Of a stretch of 64,000 bases of DNA, positions 17,223-26,402 are shown piece after piece. This DNA comes from G963664115 sp965216035 (GTDB lineage: Bacteria > Acidobacteriota > Terriglobia > 20CM-2-55-15). Both the position numbers and the translations under genes were made by a program. Each line of letters opens with the position of its first letter. The stretch's first letter is position 1. Below the pieces are notes generated by a model, which did not search any database, was not told where the DNA came from, and saw only the letters and a program-made list of their open reading frames with translations. The DNA lies in contig CBDCFM010000014.1 in NCBI GenBank assembly GCA_965216035.1, positions 186,001 to 250,000 of the forward strand, written 5' to 3'.

Positions 17223-17984
17223 TCACGGAGCGATCGGCTCCAGACCGTTGTTCCTCAGGGCCGCTCCAAAAGCAGGGGTTGATAAGAAGTTGATCAGCGC
17301 TCGTGCTGTGTCGGGGTCCTCGGTGCTTCGGCTCATTGCCGCCTCGAAGTGGACATATGCCTGGACCTCAGGAGGCAGTGGCCCAAGCAACTGAACGCCC
17401 GGCTCGCGTAACAACTCGCTGACCAGGGTCAGCACCAACTCGATCTCACCCTCTGCGACAAGACCCGGTGCTTCACCCGGGCCTGTCAATCGCGCCTTGC
17501 TCTGCATTTCGGCGTTGATGCCCAGGGTCTGGAAGCTTGCTTCGTTGCTTCGGCGGCTCTGACCATTCGCGCCGTAGGCAACGGATTCCGCCTCTAGGAA
17601 TACCTGTCGGAGGTCCTCCAGAGTATCTACACTCTTGGCAGGCGTTCCCTGTCGACTCCCTACGCCGATGCCCACTTGAGCGAACTCATTGCGCGAACCG
17701 GGTTCCACGTTCTGCGATGAGATCAGCCGATCGATCAGTCCCGGCGTGAGTATGGCTACATCGAATGCTTCGCCTGCCTCGATCCCTTCCGTCAGAGTTT
17801 GCGAAGTGCTGAATGCAAATGCAAGCCGTCATCCTACGCTCTGTTCGATCCGCGGCTGCATCTCCTCGAGTACAACCCGAACTCCATTGGAACTCAGGAC
17901 GCGCAACTCGCCCCCGTCCTGCGCCGGGGCGCACCCGCTAGCTATCGCCGTGACGACGATCAGTGCACTCAGGGGAAAATTCAT
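17223..17984 (-). pseudogene. ModA-like extracellular solute-binding lipoprotein, broken by one TGA
   Basis: The frame starts MNFPLSALIVVTAIASGCAP, with a lipobox (ASGC). It reads GELRVLSSNGVRVVLEEMQP to QSVG, hits a TGA at 17829-17831, and continues in the same frame as RLAFAFSTSQTLTEGIEAGE, FDVAILTPGLIDRLI, and QSRRSNEASFQTLG. This is the type-2 periplasmic-binding-protein fold of the ModA-like family. The family usually has arginine at the stop position, so CGA to TGA is the likely event. Total length would be 253 residues, normal for the family. No ABC permease lies nearby. Confidence 0.8.
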
Positions 17985-18177
17985 GGCATAACCCTCGGGT
18001 TTTATCGCGTGCGGGCTGTGGCTGAGGTTCTTGAACGTCGATGCCCGGATAAACGATGCCGACAATCAGGCCGACCATCTTCGCCTACCTGCTTCGCCAC
18101 TGCTCTCTCATCCTGCTTTGAAATGGCCCAGCTGTCGGCCCGATTCCACTGTTTTGGTGTATTGCTAAGAGAACTGA

Positions 18178-18578
18178 GAAAATCTGGCTGAATAATACGG
18201 GGGAAGGGACTTGAGGTCAATCAACCGGCCAAATGACCCCTATACCCGCGGGAGCGGAACAGTGGCGTGCATTCAACAAGACCGCCGCCTTTGGATGGCC
18301 CAACTGCAGGCGGGTCCGGGCCCCCAGCGACATGGGGTCAGCGTTGATCAGGACGCCGCACTCACTGCCCACCAAGACGAGATCGACAATTTGAAACTGC
18401 TGATCCCGAAGCTGTGGCGGATGCAGTTCGGATGGCGTTCGGAGATGCTGTACCCGCAGATCGAGTGACAGGAATTCCGGCTGGAAGATTCGCAAGCGAC
18501 CGGCTTCCAAAAAAAAAGGCGTGTGACCGACTAATTGACCTCCAGTCCCTTCCCTCGAATTTATTTCGCCAGATTTTT
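18178..18578. mobile_element. 401-bp inverted-repeat element enclosing an IS66 relic
   Basis: Two copies of the ~50-bp repeat face each other: GAAGGGACTTGAGGTCAATC on the plus strand near 18202, and its counterpart GAAGGGACTGGAGGTCAATT on the minus strand near 18533-18552. Both are preceded by a matching AAAATCTGGC..GAATAA segment. Between them is only a piece of an IS66 TnpC gene. The structure looks like an internally deleted insertion sequence or a MITE. I could not identify a target duplication. Confidence 0.5.
18250..18510 (+). pseudogene. IS66-family TnpC fragment
   Basis: The frame includes LTAHQDEIDNLKLLIPKLWR, MQFGWRSEMLYPQIE, a TGA at 18466-18468, and then in the same frame QEFRLEDSQAT. 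The pattern LKLLIxKLRRMQFGRxSEKLxxQIExLExxLEDL is the leucine-zipper-like start of IS66 TnpC. Homology stops after about 85 residues. The TGA sits where the family often has a charged residue and could be CGA mutated to TGA. Confidence 0.7.
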
Positions 18579-18605
18579 GCTGTTCCCTGTGCGACACTCC
18601 AGAAA

Positions 18606-19021
18606 ATGGAATCCGGCACACAACTCGGTCCCCGTGAGATCACTGGCCCACTTGGCAACGGTGGCACAGGAGAGGTCCGCCGCGCCTACAACACCGAACG
18701 TGCACCGACGGGTCGCAATCCCGGTGCGTCCGGCGGAATTCGCTCAGGACCCAGGACGTCAGGCCCGGCTTGAGCGTGAGGCGAAAACTCTGCGATCGTT
18801 CAACCACTCACATCGCTGCGACATACGGCTTTGAGAAGTCCACCCGTATTCACGCCCTCGTGATGGCACCCCTCGACGGACCCACGCTGCCCGACCATAT
18901 TGGCCAGGGGCAGATACCCGTGTCGGGGGCTGAAGGGACCGCGTTGTTCCATGAAACGGCGACCCAGGCGTACGGCCTGACCCACATTACCTCAAGCGGA
19001 ATACACACACAGGAGTTGTGA
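18606..19021 (+). pseudogene. Ser/Thr protein kinase relic, N-lobe, frameshifted
   Basis: The start MESGTQLGPREITGPLGNGG, then TGEVRRAYNT, keeps the kinase opening and part of the glycine-rich loop. The sequence then moves through two other frames: FAQDPGRQARLEREAKTLRS (the alphaC helix region) and YGFEKSTRIHALVMAPLDGP (the hinge). The catalytic HRD and DFG motifs are missing. At least two frameshifts are needed. This is the longest N-lobe relic of the series in this window together with that at 46827. Confidence 0.7.
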
Positions 19022-19028
19022 GTTACAC

Positions 19029-20450
19029 ATGATCACTGACCCCCGACCCAAGACGCCGCACGAGAAATCCCTGGCGGTCAACCTCGACCAACGACGGTAC
19101 GGCACCTTCGCTGAAATCGGCGCCGGACAAGAGGTCGTACGCTGGTTCTTCCTCGTCGGCGGCGCGGCCGGCACAATCTCCAAGAGCATCTCCGCGTATG
19201 ACATGACCGTCTCCGACGCAATATACGGTGACTGCGATCGGTACGTGTGTCGGGAGCGGCTCGAATCGATGCTGCATTACGAATACGATTTGTTCATCGA
19301 GCGATTGGCCAAAGACAGGGGTGACAACACGGCATTCTTCGCTTTCGCCGACACGGTTTCCGCGCAGAGCTTTTCGGGCAACAAGGAATGCCATGGCTGG
19401 ATGGGGGTCCGCTTCCAATCTCATCCACGTGATGACGTCAGCCAAATCATCATGCACGTGCGCATGTGGGACTCAGAAAACTCGGCGCAGCAGGAAGCCC
19501 TCGGCATCGTTGGTGTCAATTTGATCTTCGGAGCCCTGAACCTCTTTCACGAGCCGGATCAGCTCATCGTATCGCTGTTGGATAGCCTGTCGACCGAGCG
19601 CATCGAGATCGACTTGATCGAGTTCAGCGGTATCGAGTTCCGCCACGTGGACAACCGCTTAATGTCCTTGCGACTGGTGCAACTGGGATTGACTAATGCG
19701 GCGATGTTTGGCGGTGAGCGCCACCAGGTCCTGCAGCCTTCGGAAGTGCTGCGCAAGAAGTCTGTGATCGTCGAACGGGGTCGCTTTCGGCCCGTGACCC
19801 TGGTCAATCTGGACATCCTCGAGTCCACCGCCCACCAGTTAAAGCGGCTGGAAGGGGTCGAGGACCCAGAAACGGTGACGCTGCTGGAAATCACAATGCA
19901 CACCCTCATGGCCGATGGCGAAATCGACTTCAAGGATTTTCTATGCCGTGCCGACGTGCTGGCGGCCACGGGTTACACGGTGTTGATCTCCAACTACTTT
20001 GAGTATTTCCGTCTGGTTGGCTACCTGTCGCGGTATACCGATCGATCGATCGCAATCGCCATGGGCGCTGGCGGCCTCAGTTCACTGTTTGACGAGATCC
20101 ACTATCAGCATCTGCAGGGGGGAATGCTTGAGGCTTTCGGGCGCCTGTTCAAGAGCGACGTCAAAGTGTTCGTCTACCCCATGCGGGTACCCGAGACCGG
20201 CAAGTTGATCACCGTGAGCAATTTCGAGCCGCCTGCGGCTCTTTCCGGGCTGTTCGAGTACCTTGTTTCGAGTGGAGTGATCGTGCAGCTCGAGAAATAT
20301 CGTGAAGATGTTCTGCACATCTACTCTCACGACGTCCTCGCGCTGATCGAGCAGGGTGGGGATACCTGGCAGGAGATGGTGCCTCCAAAAGTGGCTACGG
20401 CGATTCAGGAACGCGGTCTCTTTGGCCACGGACACACGCGAAAACGTTAG
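19029..20450 (+). CDS. Conserved protein of unknown function (473 residues)
   Basis: The protein begins MITDPRPKTPHEKSLAVNLD and carries the block YGTFAEIGAGQEVVRWFFLV, then GGAAGTISKSISAYDM. I remember this block from widespread bacterial proteins that databases have labelled inconsistently, so I do not adopt any label. There is no signal peptide and no membrane segment, so it is probably cytoplasmic. Later segments (GLTNAAMFGGERHQVLQPSE, TLLEITMHTLMADGEIDFKD, LISNYFEYFRLVGYLSRYTD) are well ordered alpha/beta sequence. A GGAG lies 13 bases before the ATG. It stands alone between pseudogenes and appears intact. Confidence 0.8.
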   Translation: MITDPRPKTPHEKSLAVNLDQRRYGTFAEIGAGQEVVRWFFLVGGAAGTISKSISAYDMTVSDAIYGDCDRYVCRERLESMLHYEYDLFIERLAKDRGDNTAFFAFADTVSAQSFSGNKECHGWMGVRFQSHPRDDVSQIIMHVRMWDSENSAQQEALGIVGVNLIFGALNLFHEPDQLIVSLLDSLSTERIEIDLIEFSGIEFRHVDNRLMSLRLVQLGLTNAAMFGGERHQVLQPSEVLRKKSVIVERGRFRPVTLVNLDILESTAHQLKRLEGVEDPETVTLLEITMHTLMADGEIDFKDFLCRADVLAATGYTVLISNYFEYFRLVGYLSRYTDRSIAIAMGAGGLSSLFDEIHYQHLQGGMLEAFGRLFKSDVKVFVYPMRVPETGKLITVSNFEPPAALSGLFEYLVSSGVIVQLEKYREDVLHIYSHDVLALIEQGGDTWQEMVPPKVATAIQERGLFGHGHTRKR

Positions 20451-20677
20451 AGGGGTCAGAACATGCTTGTGGCTCGTCACGAAACGGGCCCGGCCACAGA
20501 CCCCGCGTCAGGAATTTCGATGCGTCATGAGTATTGACTGTCGTTGGGGCTGCCCATCTTGCCTGAGAATCGCCCTGCATTGGGCTGCGTCTCAGAGAAT
20601 GCCCAAACTGTGACCCCGGTGTCCACGCGTTCCACTCCGTCTCTCATATTTTTTTTGCTGAAGTTCACCGGGATTGA
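20451..20677. other. Intergenic stretch, no gene seen
   Basis: There are short open frames only, and none has family similarity that I can recognise. A run of eight or nine T residues at about 20648-20656 could terminate the preceding gene, but no strong stem stands before it. Confidence 0.4.
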
Positions 20678-20799
20678 GAATGCCTTCCATGACGATCCCG
20701 GAACCTGCTGAAAACTCGACATCTGTGAAATTCTGGTTCAATGACTTTCCGGCCTCGCCCTTGAGGCTACCGATGTAGTCTTACTCGGACTCGGTCTAT
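20678..20799 (-). pseudogene. ubiD gene fragment (~120 bp)
   Basis: The minus strand reads TESE, a TAA, then DYIGSLKGEAGKSLNQNFTD and VEFSAGSGIVMEGI. The intact UbiD at 58936-60543 has TESEWDYIGGLKGEAVKLLN, GKFTDLQFSSGSEIVMEGIV. At the DNA level the block matches 59686-59807 with roughly 85-90 percent identity by eye. The tryptophan codon is a stop here. Homology ends sharply on both sides. It lies directly downstream of the nitrilase gene on the same strand, which suggests a former nitrilase-ubiD gene pair. Confidence 0.8.
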
Positions 20800-20817
20800 G
20801 TCCGACGATTGCCACCA

Positions 20818-21933
20818 TCAGCCGCCGCTCTTGTCATGCCGGGCCCGCTGCGGGTTTGTTTGTGCCACCGTAGCCGGGTCAGGCGCATCCGTAGCGTCCG
20901 CAGGCGGTGGCACGATCGTGTCGGGAGTCACTTCAGCATCCGTCTCATCCTTGGACACACCGGACACACCCGACACACTGTAAATCCGGGGCGCGCTGCG
21001 GTTGACGTGCAACTGGAAAACGTCGGGCCGATTATAGTGGCCGGCGAAATCGTGGCGCAGTTTCATTCCGATGCCCATTTCCAGGTTGCACTCGGCGTAG
21101 AGGATGCCCTCTTCAGGGCCCATGGGGCCGGCCAGGATACGGCTGTTGGGTCCGACGATCAGGCTGCCCCCGGACGAATCGGGATTGCGCAGAAATTTCT
21201 CCCCCTCGGGTCCGACCTGGAGCTTGCGGATCATGTCATCGTCGACTGTACCGCAGGCGGAGACCACGAAAGCTTTGCTCATCTGGGCGAACGCCTGTGA
21301 ATCCACAGCCACTCGATTTCGCAATGGGTCACCGCTGGTGGGAAAATGGTTGGGCCAGCTCATCATGTGAATCCGGCTGCCTTCCGCCGTCAGCCCGAAC
21401 ACCTCCAGGGGATTCGAGTTCTCGCCACAAATCAACCCGCTTATCGGCCCGAATTCGGTCTGAAACGCCCCAAAGGTATCGCCGAAGCCGCCCATGTGCA
21501 CGAGGCGTTCGCCGACGGTGGGCATGAGCTTCTGATGCTTGCCGACGAGCTCTCCGTTCGGCCCAATCCACACCTGACTATTGAACATCGTGCCGAGCGT
21601 GTTCGGCAGCTTCTCGCACACCCCGATCACCACATAGGCGTTGGCGGCAGCGGCGGCGCTTGAGAGTGCATCTGTCTGGGCCCCCGGAATCTCCACCGAG
21701 TTCTTGAAGAGTTCGACTGCGAGCCGGTTGGCGATCACTCCGGTCGCTGGATGGTGGTGATACCAGATCGGATGGGCCGGGATGAAACCCTCGGGAAAGG
21801 CAATGATCTGAGCGCCGTTGGCGCCAGCCTCGCGGATCAGCCGGCACGCCTTGTCGGTCGAGCCTTCACGATCCAGGAACACCGACGCGGCCTGCACTGC
21901 AGCCACTTTCACAACAGGGTATTGATCGCCCAT
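20818..21933 (-). CDS. Nitrilase (carbon-nitrogen hydrolase superfamily)
   Basis: A cytoplasmic enzyme of 371 residues that should hydrolyse nitriles to acids and ammonia. The catalytic triad is complete: Glu48 (AFPEGFIP), Lys135 (GKHQKLMPT) and Cys169 (GLICGENSNP). The CGEN and HPIWYHHHP segments fit the nitrilase branch better than amidase branches. The ATG follows TAGGAGG at good spacing. The C-terminal ~55 residues (SVSGVSGVSKDETDAEVTPD, PPPADATDAPDPATVAQ) are low-complexity and unlike the family; they probably come from local repeat expansion or read-through into former intergenic DNA. The ubiD relic follows at once. Confidence 0.92.
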   Translation of the reverse strand: MGDQYPVVKVAAVQAASVFLDREGSTDKACRLIREAGANGAQIIAFPEGFIPAHPIWYHHHPATGVIANRLAVELFKNSVEIPGAQTDALSSAAAAANAYVVIGVCEKLPNTLGTMFNSQVWIGPNGELVGKHQKLMPTVGERLVHMGGFGDTFGAFQTEFGPISGLICGENSNPLEVFGLTAEGSRIHMMSWPNHFPTSGDPLRNRVAVDSQAFAQMSKAFVVSACGTVDDDMIRKLQVGPEGEKFLRNPDSSGGSLIVGPNSRILAGPMGPEEGILYAECNLEMGIGMKLRHDFAGHYNRPDVFQLHVNRSAPRIYSVSGVSGVSKDETDAEVTPDTIVPPPADATDAPDPATVAQTNPQRARHDKSGG

Positions 21934-22207
21934 GGTCGCCTCCTAGAAGGTCATCCTCCTCGAAGCGGTCCCAGCTCAACCCCTCGGTGCAACCCAGGGA
22001 TTGAATCGTTCCGCCGGCGTGTGAAATTCCAGCGTCTGTCGCCCTCGTTCGTTGGGCTTCCTTGCGATCTTATCCGGCTGTTCCCGGGAGTGCGCGAATA
22101 AGTCCGTCCCTTTCAGGAAGCAGTCGCGAAACAGACCGTTCGTATATTCGTTTGAGTTCTTCAACGCTGGTGTTGCATTCGGGTTCCATGACTAGGGAAG
22201 AAGTCCT

Positions 22208-23179
22208 TCACTGTTGTTGGGCCAGCTCCCTTGAAACATCTTCGTAAAAGCGGCGATAAACGCGCTCTACGGTATTGCCTGTGTTGGGCGACTTGTTTTC
22301 GCTGGCGAAGCGAGCATCGAACTCCCTCGACGGACGCGCTTGGGTGATCTCCTCGAGTGTCATCCCCTGTGCGACCATGTCGCGGATACGGGCATAAATC
22401 ACAATCACGGCGTCACGTACCGCGCTCAACTCCTCTCTCGGCGAGAGTTGCCCGTGACCGGGAACAAAGATCGTGTTCGGGGTCGTCATGTCGAGCGCCA
22501 TGTTGTAGATATCAACGAAATCCTTAACCGTGCCTCCACCCGAGGACGGATAGTCGGTCCGATACACGTCACCAAAGGCCCACACATCGGATCCGCTGAA
22601 GTACACTGCCGCATCTCCGTCCGTGTGCGAAGGCTTCAACGGCACGAAGAGGATTTCCTCTCCGTTGAAGTGAAACGACATCGGTTCGTTCGATGTGACA
22701 ACAGGCAATCCGCCCGGAAGATCCGAACCGCTGCCCTCTCCCATCAGCGCCCGGCGCAGGTTGGGCTGTGTGACGATCACCGCGCCCGCCCGGGCAAAGT
22801 TTTCGTTGCCGCCGGAGTGGTCCGGGTGAGAGTGCGTGTTGACTACAAAGCGGATGGGCCCATCTGAGATTCGTCGGATCAGGACCATGATCTCGTCGTA
22901 GAAGACGGGGTAATTGGTGTCGACGATGAAAATCCCATCATCGCCCGCCATGACCGTCATATTGCCACCTGCGCCGGCAACCACATATACCTGGCCGGCA
23001 ACATGGCGGACGACCATCTCGATCGACGCCACGGCCTCGGGATCGTTGACCTGGTCGTTGAATCCGCGTATGTCCGGAATCGTCCCTCCCGTCGGAATAG
23101 CTTCCTGGGAAGCGGCAGCGCCAGAGGAAAGCATCGCGCACACTGCCGCCGACGCCACATATGCCATAGCTCGTTTCAT
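22208..23179 (-). CDS. Secreted MBL-fold metallohydrolase
   Basis: About 323 residues. The start at 23179 gives the signal MKRAMAYVASAAVCAMLSSG and follows AGAGGTAAC; an upstream in-frame start (23263) would add 28 residues before the signal. The metal site is complete: NTHSHPDHSGGN (HxHxDH), a later PSHTDGDAAVYF histidine and FVPGHGQLS. This is the arrangement of periplasmic lactamase-like or quinoprotein-relay-related MBL proteins. The substrate is unknown. It is divergent from the second MBL gene at 23652, with about 470 bases between them. Confidence 0.9.
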   Translation of the reverse strand: MKRAMAYVASAAVCAMLSSGAAASQEAIPTGGTIPDIRGFNDQVNDPEAVASIEMVVRHVAGQVYVVAGAGGNMTVMAGDDGIFIVDTNYPVFYDEIMVLIRRISDGPIRFVVNTHSHPDHSGGNENFARAGAVIVTQPNLRRALMGEGSGSDLPGGLPVVTSNEPMSFHFNGEEILFVPLKPSHTDGDAAVYFSGSDVWAFGDVYRTDYPSSGGGTVKDFVDIYNMALDMTTPNTIFVPGHGQLSPREELSAVRDAVIVIYARIRDMVAQGMTLEEITQARPSREFDARFASENKSPNTGNTVERVYRRFYEDVSRELAQQQ

Positions 23180-23651
23180 TGAAGTTACCTCTCGCTGTAA
23201 CGTATAGAACAGTCGAAAACCTGTGTAAAGAATATAAAAGGAAAGGGTTGGACTACTCGTCATAAACTCCGTAGCCTTGATCGATCGGTCTAACAGAAAT
23301 CACCAGGAGAACTGCAATGCCTGGAATCTTGAAGCTCATGGCTTTTCTGACGGAACAATTCCGACGGATGGCGGGGGACAAAGAAATACAGTCGCCTGTT
23401 CCAAGAGACTTTCATTGTTTTCAGAGCTCAACGGCTGCTATGGCCTCGTGTCATGCCTTGAGATTTGATTGCCTCTCGACCCACCCATCCTATAGACTGC
23501 CCCGAGCAACCTCAGTCCCGGTCTGACGGTTCGATGACCATGCAGTCCAGCACAAAAATCGGCCACGCCGAGATTTTCTCTGCCCTTGTTAAGGGCGGAA
23601 GTTGTGAGGTCTGCGTTTGATCCTGATTGTGCATCAGCTTGGGAGACAGGT
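23180..23651. other. Intergenic stretch between divergent MBL genes
   Basis: I see no gene in these ~470 bases. The stretch must hold the promoters for the two divergent MBL-fold genes. I could not pick promoter elements with confidence. Short frames at 23277 and 23317 lack ribosome sites and family features. Confidence 0.5.
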
Positions 23652-24497
23652 ATGAAAAAAATCTGGGTAGTTGTGTGTTGTGCGTTGTTCGCCACTCTCA
23701 GCGCTCGAATCGTAGCTCAGCGAAACTTCGACGACGTCGAGATTCGGACGACGTTCTTGACAGGTCCGATCCACGTTATTGAGGGGAGTGGCGGCAACAT
23801 CGGTGTGTCGGCCGGAGAAGATGGGATCCTTATTGTGGACGACCAGTTTGCCCCCCTCGCGCCGCGAATCGAGTCCGCGCTCTCCGATATCAGCGAAGGG
23901 GATCTCCGCTTTGTCGTTAACACTCATTTCCATGGAGACCATACAGGAGGCAATGAGTTTTTCGGCGGTCTGGCTCCGATAATTGCGCATAGCAATGTGC
24001 GGAGGCGTCTTCTGGATCAACCCCGGGGTGCGTGGCCGACCATCACGATAGACGGTGACGTGTCATTACACCTGAACGGCGAAGAAATCCGGCTCGTGCA
24101 CTATCCGACTGGACACACTGATGGCGACGTTATCGTTTTCTTTACCGAGTCCAACGTCGTGCACATGGGTGATCACTTCTGGGTGGATACGTTTCCGTTC
24201 ATCGATATCGACGGAGGCGGGAACGCGCTAGGATACGCGGACAATATCGGCGACGTTCTCTCACAGGTCGCTCCTGGGGCCAGAATCATTCCGGGCCACG
24301 GACCGGCAAGGGCGGATGTCGACGACCTGCGACGTTTTCACACCATGCTCGGAGAATCCATTGAAATGGTAAGACAAAAGCGTACCGCCGGACGGAACTC
24401 GGAACAGATTCAAGAGGAAGGGGTTCTCGCGGCTTACGCTTCCTGGTCAGGAAACGCCGAGCGGTTCCTCGACAGCATTTACAGAAGCCTGCAGTAG
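23652..24497 (+). CDS. Secreted MBL-fold metallohydrolase
   Basis: About 281 residues. The signal peptide MKKIWVVVCCALFATLSARI and the ribosome site GGGAGACAGG fix the start at 23652. The metal motif is NTHFHGDHTGGN (HxHxDH), with YPTGHTDGDVIVFF and IIPGHGPARADVDD later. The length and order match the protein at 22208 and the family of periplasmic MBL proteins with a GGNIGVSAGEDG strand near the N-terminus. The two are paralogs in divergent orientation. The reaction is unknown. All metal ligands are present, unlike the protein at 8396. Confidence 0.9.
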   Translation: MKKIWVVVCCALFATLSARIVAQRNFDDVEIRTTFLTGPIHVIEGSGGNIGVSAGEDGILIVDDQFAPLAPRIESALSDISEGDLRFVVNTHFHGDHTGGNEFFGGLAPIIAHSNVRRRLLDQPRGAWPTITIDGDVSLHLNGEEIRLVHYPTGHTDGDVIVFFTESNVVHMGDHFWVDTFPFIDIDGGGNALGYADNIGDVLSQVAPGARIIPGHGPARADVDDLRRFHTMLGESIEMVRQKRTAGRNSEQIQEEGVLAAYASWSGNAERFLDSIYRSLQ

Positions 24498-24601
24498 CAG
24501 CAAGGCTCCACATGAAGTGTAGGGGTGCGGCCGCTGCAGCTCCATCGGGATCCGCTGCACGATGCAGATGCCAAGGCATTTAGAAAAGAGGAGGATCTTC
24601 C

Positions 24602-25093
24602 ATGCGTGGTTTTGCCTTATTCGTGGTGGGAACGCTTGTCGGATTGGCCGTCCAGTCTGGTGTCGCACAGACGGGTAGTCGCGGAATCGTTGGCCTGAAT
24701 CATGTGGGACTGAGTGTCCCGGATATCGACCGAGCGTTGGAATACTACACCGAGATCCTGGGATTCTCTGAGGCCTTCCGAGTCACTAATGACCTCGGAG
24801 AACCCACGTTGATCTATATCCAGCTTAGCCGGGACACGTTTGTGGAGTTGCAGCCAGCCAACCCGCAAAGACCCGCAGGTGTCAGTCATTTTTCCCTGCA
24901 AGTGGGAAATTTGGATGAGGCCATTCGCATATTCAACCAGCGGGGAGCCAACCCTTCCGAAGCGCGTGTCGGCTCCACCAATGCGCTGATTTCGGACATC
25001 ACGGACCTGAACGGTATTCGGATCGAGCTGAACGAACTGCCTCCCGAGTCGCTCCCGTTGCAAGCCATCCAGAGCTGGAACAGCCTCCCGTAG
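24602..25093 (+). CDS. Secreted VOC-family (glyoxalase/dioxygenase-fold) protein
   Basis: A protein of 163 residues with a signal peptide (MRGFALFVVGTLVGLAVQSG) and an AGAGGAGG ribosome site. The VOC domain spans about residues 30-150. Potential metal ligands are the histidine in GLNHVGLSVPD, the glutamate in DTFVELQPA, the histidine in GVSHFSLQVG and the glutamate in GIRIELNELP. All four expected positions are filled. A secreted VOC protein is less usual than a cytoplasmic one. It follows the MBL gene by ~100 bases and may share its transcript. Confidence 0.85.
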   Translation: MRGFALFVVGTLVGLAVQSGVAQTGSRGIVGLNHVGLSVPDIDRALEYYTEILGFSEAFRVTNDLGEPTLIYIQLSRDTFVELQPANPQRPAGVSHFSLQVGNLDEAIRIFNQRGANPSEARVGSTNALISDITDLNGIRIELNELPPESLPLQAIQSWNSLP

Positions 25094-25172
25094 TCGATGG
25101 ATTTCGTCATGGTCGGCCGGACTCGATGCCCGAAGTCTCAGAAGGAAGTCACCAAAAAGACGCTGAGCTGGG

Positions 25173-26312
25173 CGCAAGAAGGGCACATTGCAGATCAACT
25201 TCGGTCTGATGTGCGATCGTGACGGACGCCCCCTAGCCATGGAGGCCTTCGAGGGAAACACGGCCGATCCGACGACGATCGCCACGCAGGTGGAGAAGCT
25301 GCGCAAACGCTTCAAATTCAATCGCGTCGTTGTGGTCGGGGACCGCGGCATGATCACCTCGGCCCGGATTCGCGAGGACTTCCAATCGGTCGATGCGCTG
25401 GACTGGATTAGCGCACTGCGCAACGCGCAAATCCGCAAACTGGTCCACGTTGGCAGCCTGCAACTCTCGCTGTTTGACCAAAAGGACCTGGCCGAGTTCG
25501 AAGACCCGACATTCCCTGGCGAGCGTCTGGTCGCCATTCGCAACCCTCTACTGGCGGAAGAACGACGGCGAAAGCGCATCGAACTTCTGAGGGCCACCGA
25601 TAAGCTGCTCGACAAGATCGTTGTCGCCATCTCGCGCAAGCGACGATCACTGACCGGACAGGTGTCGATCGCCAGACGCGTCGAGCGTGACGCCAACACG
25701 TACAAGATGGCGAAGCACTTTGAATTCGAGATCACCGACCATTCGTTCAGCTACCGACGCAAGGATAAAGAGATCGCCGAGGAAGCTCGATTCGACGGCA
25801 TCTATGTCATCCGAACCAGTGTCCCCGAAGCTGCGCTCTCCGTACCCGGGAGTGTCGCAGCCTAAAAGTCGCTCTCCACCGTGGAGAGGGCCTTCCGGAC
25901 GATCAAGACCGTCGACCTGAAGGTCCGGCCGATCCATCACCGCCTCGAGAATCGCGTCCGTTGCCACATCTTCCTCTGCACGCTCGCCTACTACGTGGAG
26001 TGGCACATGCACCGCGATCTGGCGCCGATCATCTTTGACGACCACGATCGCGCTGCAGCCAGGGCGCAACGCGGGGCCATCGTCGAACCGGCACAGCGCT
26101 CAGCCTCGTCGCGCGCCAAAGCCGAGACCAAGCGGACCATCGATGGCCAACCCGTTCACAGCTTTCGAACTCTGCTTACGGACCTCGGATCGATCGTTCG
26201 CAACACCTGCACGCCCAATACAATCGGCGCATCTGCGTTTGAAAAGACCACCCGGCCGACCCCCCTCCAGCAGCGGGCCCTTGACCTACTCGACGTCAAG
26301 CTCGCACTGTGA
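25173..26312 (+). pseudogene. IS1634-type (IS4 superfamily) transposase, 5'-truncated and stopped
   Basis: The frame runs RKKGTLQINFGLMCDRDGRP, LAMEAFEGNTADPTTIATQV and VVVGDRGMITSARI, all typical of IS1634 transposases. It meets a TAA at 25863-25865 and continues in the same frame as KSLSTVERAFRTIKTVDLKV, RPIHHRLENRVRCHIFLCTL, AYYVEWHM. The family has tyrosine at the stop (TAC to TAA is likely). The N-terminal ~150 residues are missing. It is a dead element. Confidence 0.85.
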
Positions 26313-26402
26313 CGGCCCCCTGTTCCCAGGCCCGCACACTCTGATTTACCGAAATATTAATGACACCAGATGCTTACGCTCTTGTCGCTCGGGATCTGCG
26401 GG

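Noticed and set aside
15720..17831. TGA recoded as a sense codon (genetic code change or selenocysteine)
   Set aside because: Several intact genes in the window end with TGA, for example at 7023-7025 and 8375-8377. No selenocysteine element was recognised, and the stops include TAA and TAG as well.
22075..22165. Fourth kinase tail (VEELKR) upstream of the nitrilase
   Set aside because: Only six residues match, and the following ERVP-type ending is absent.
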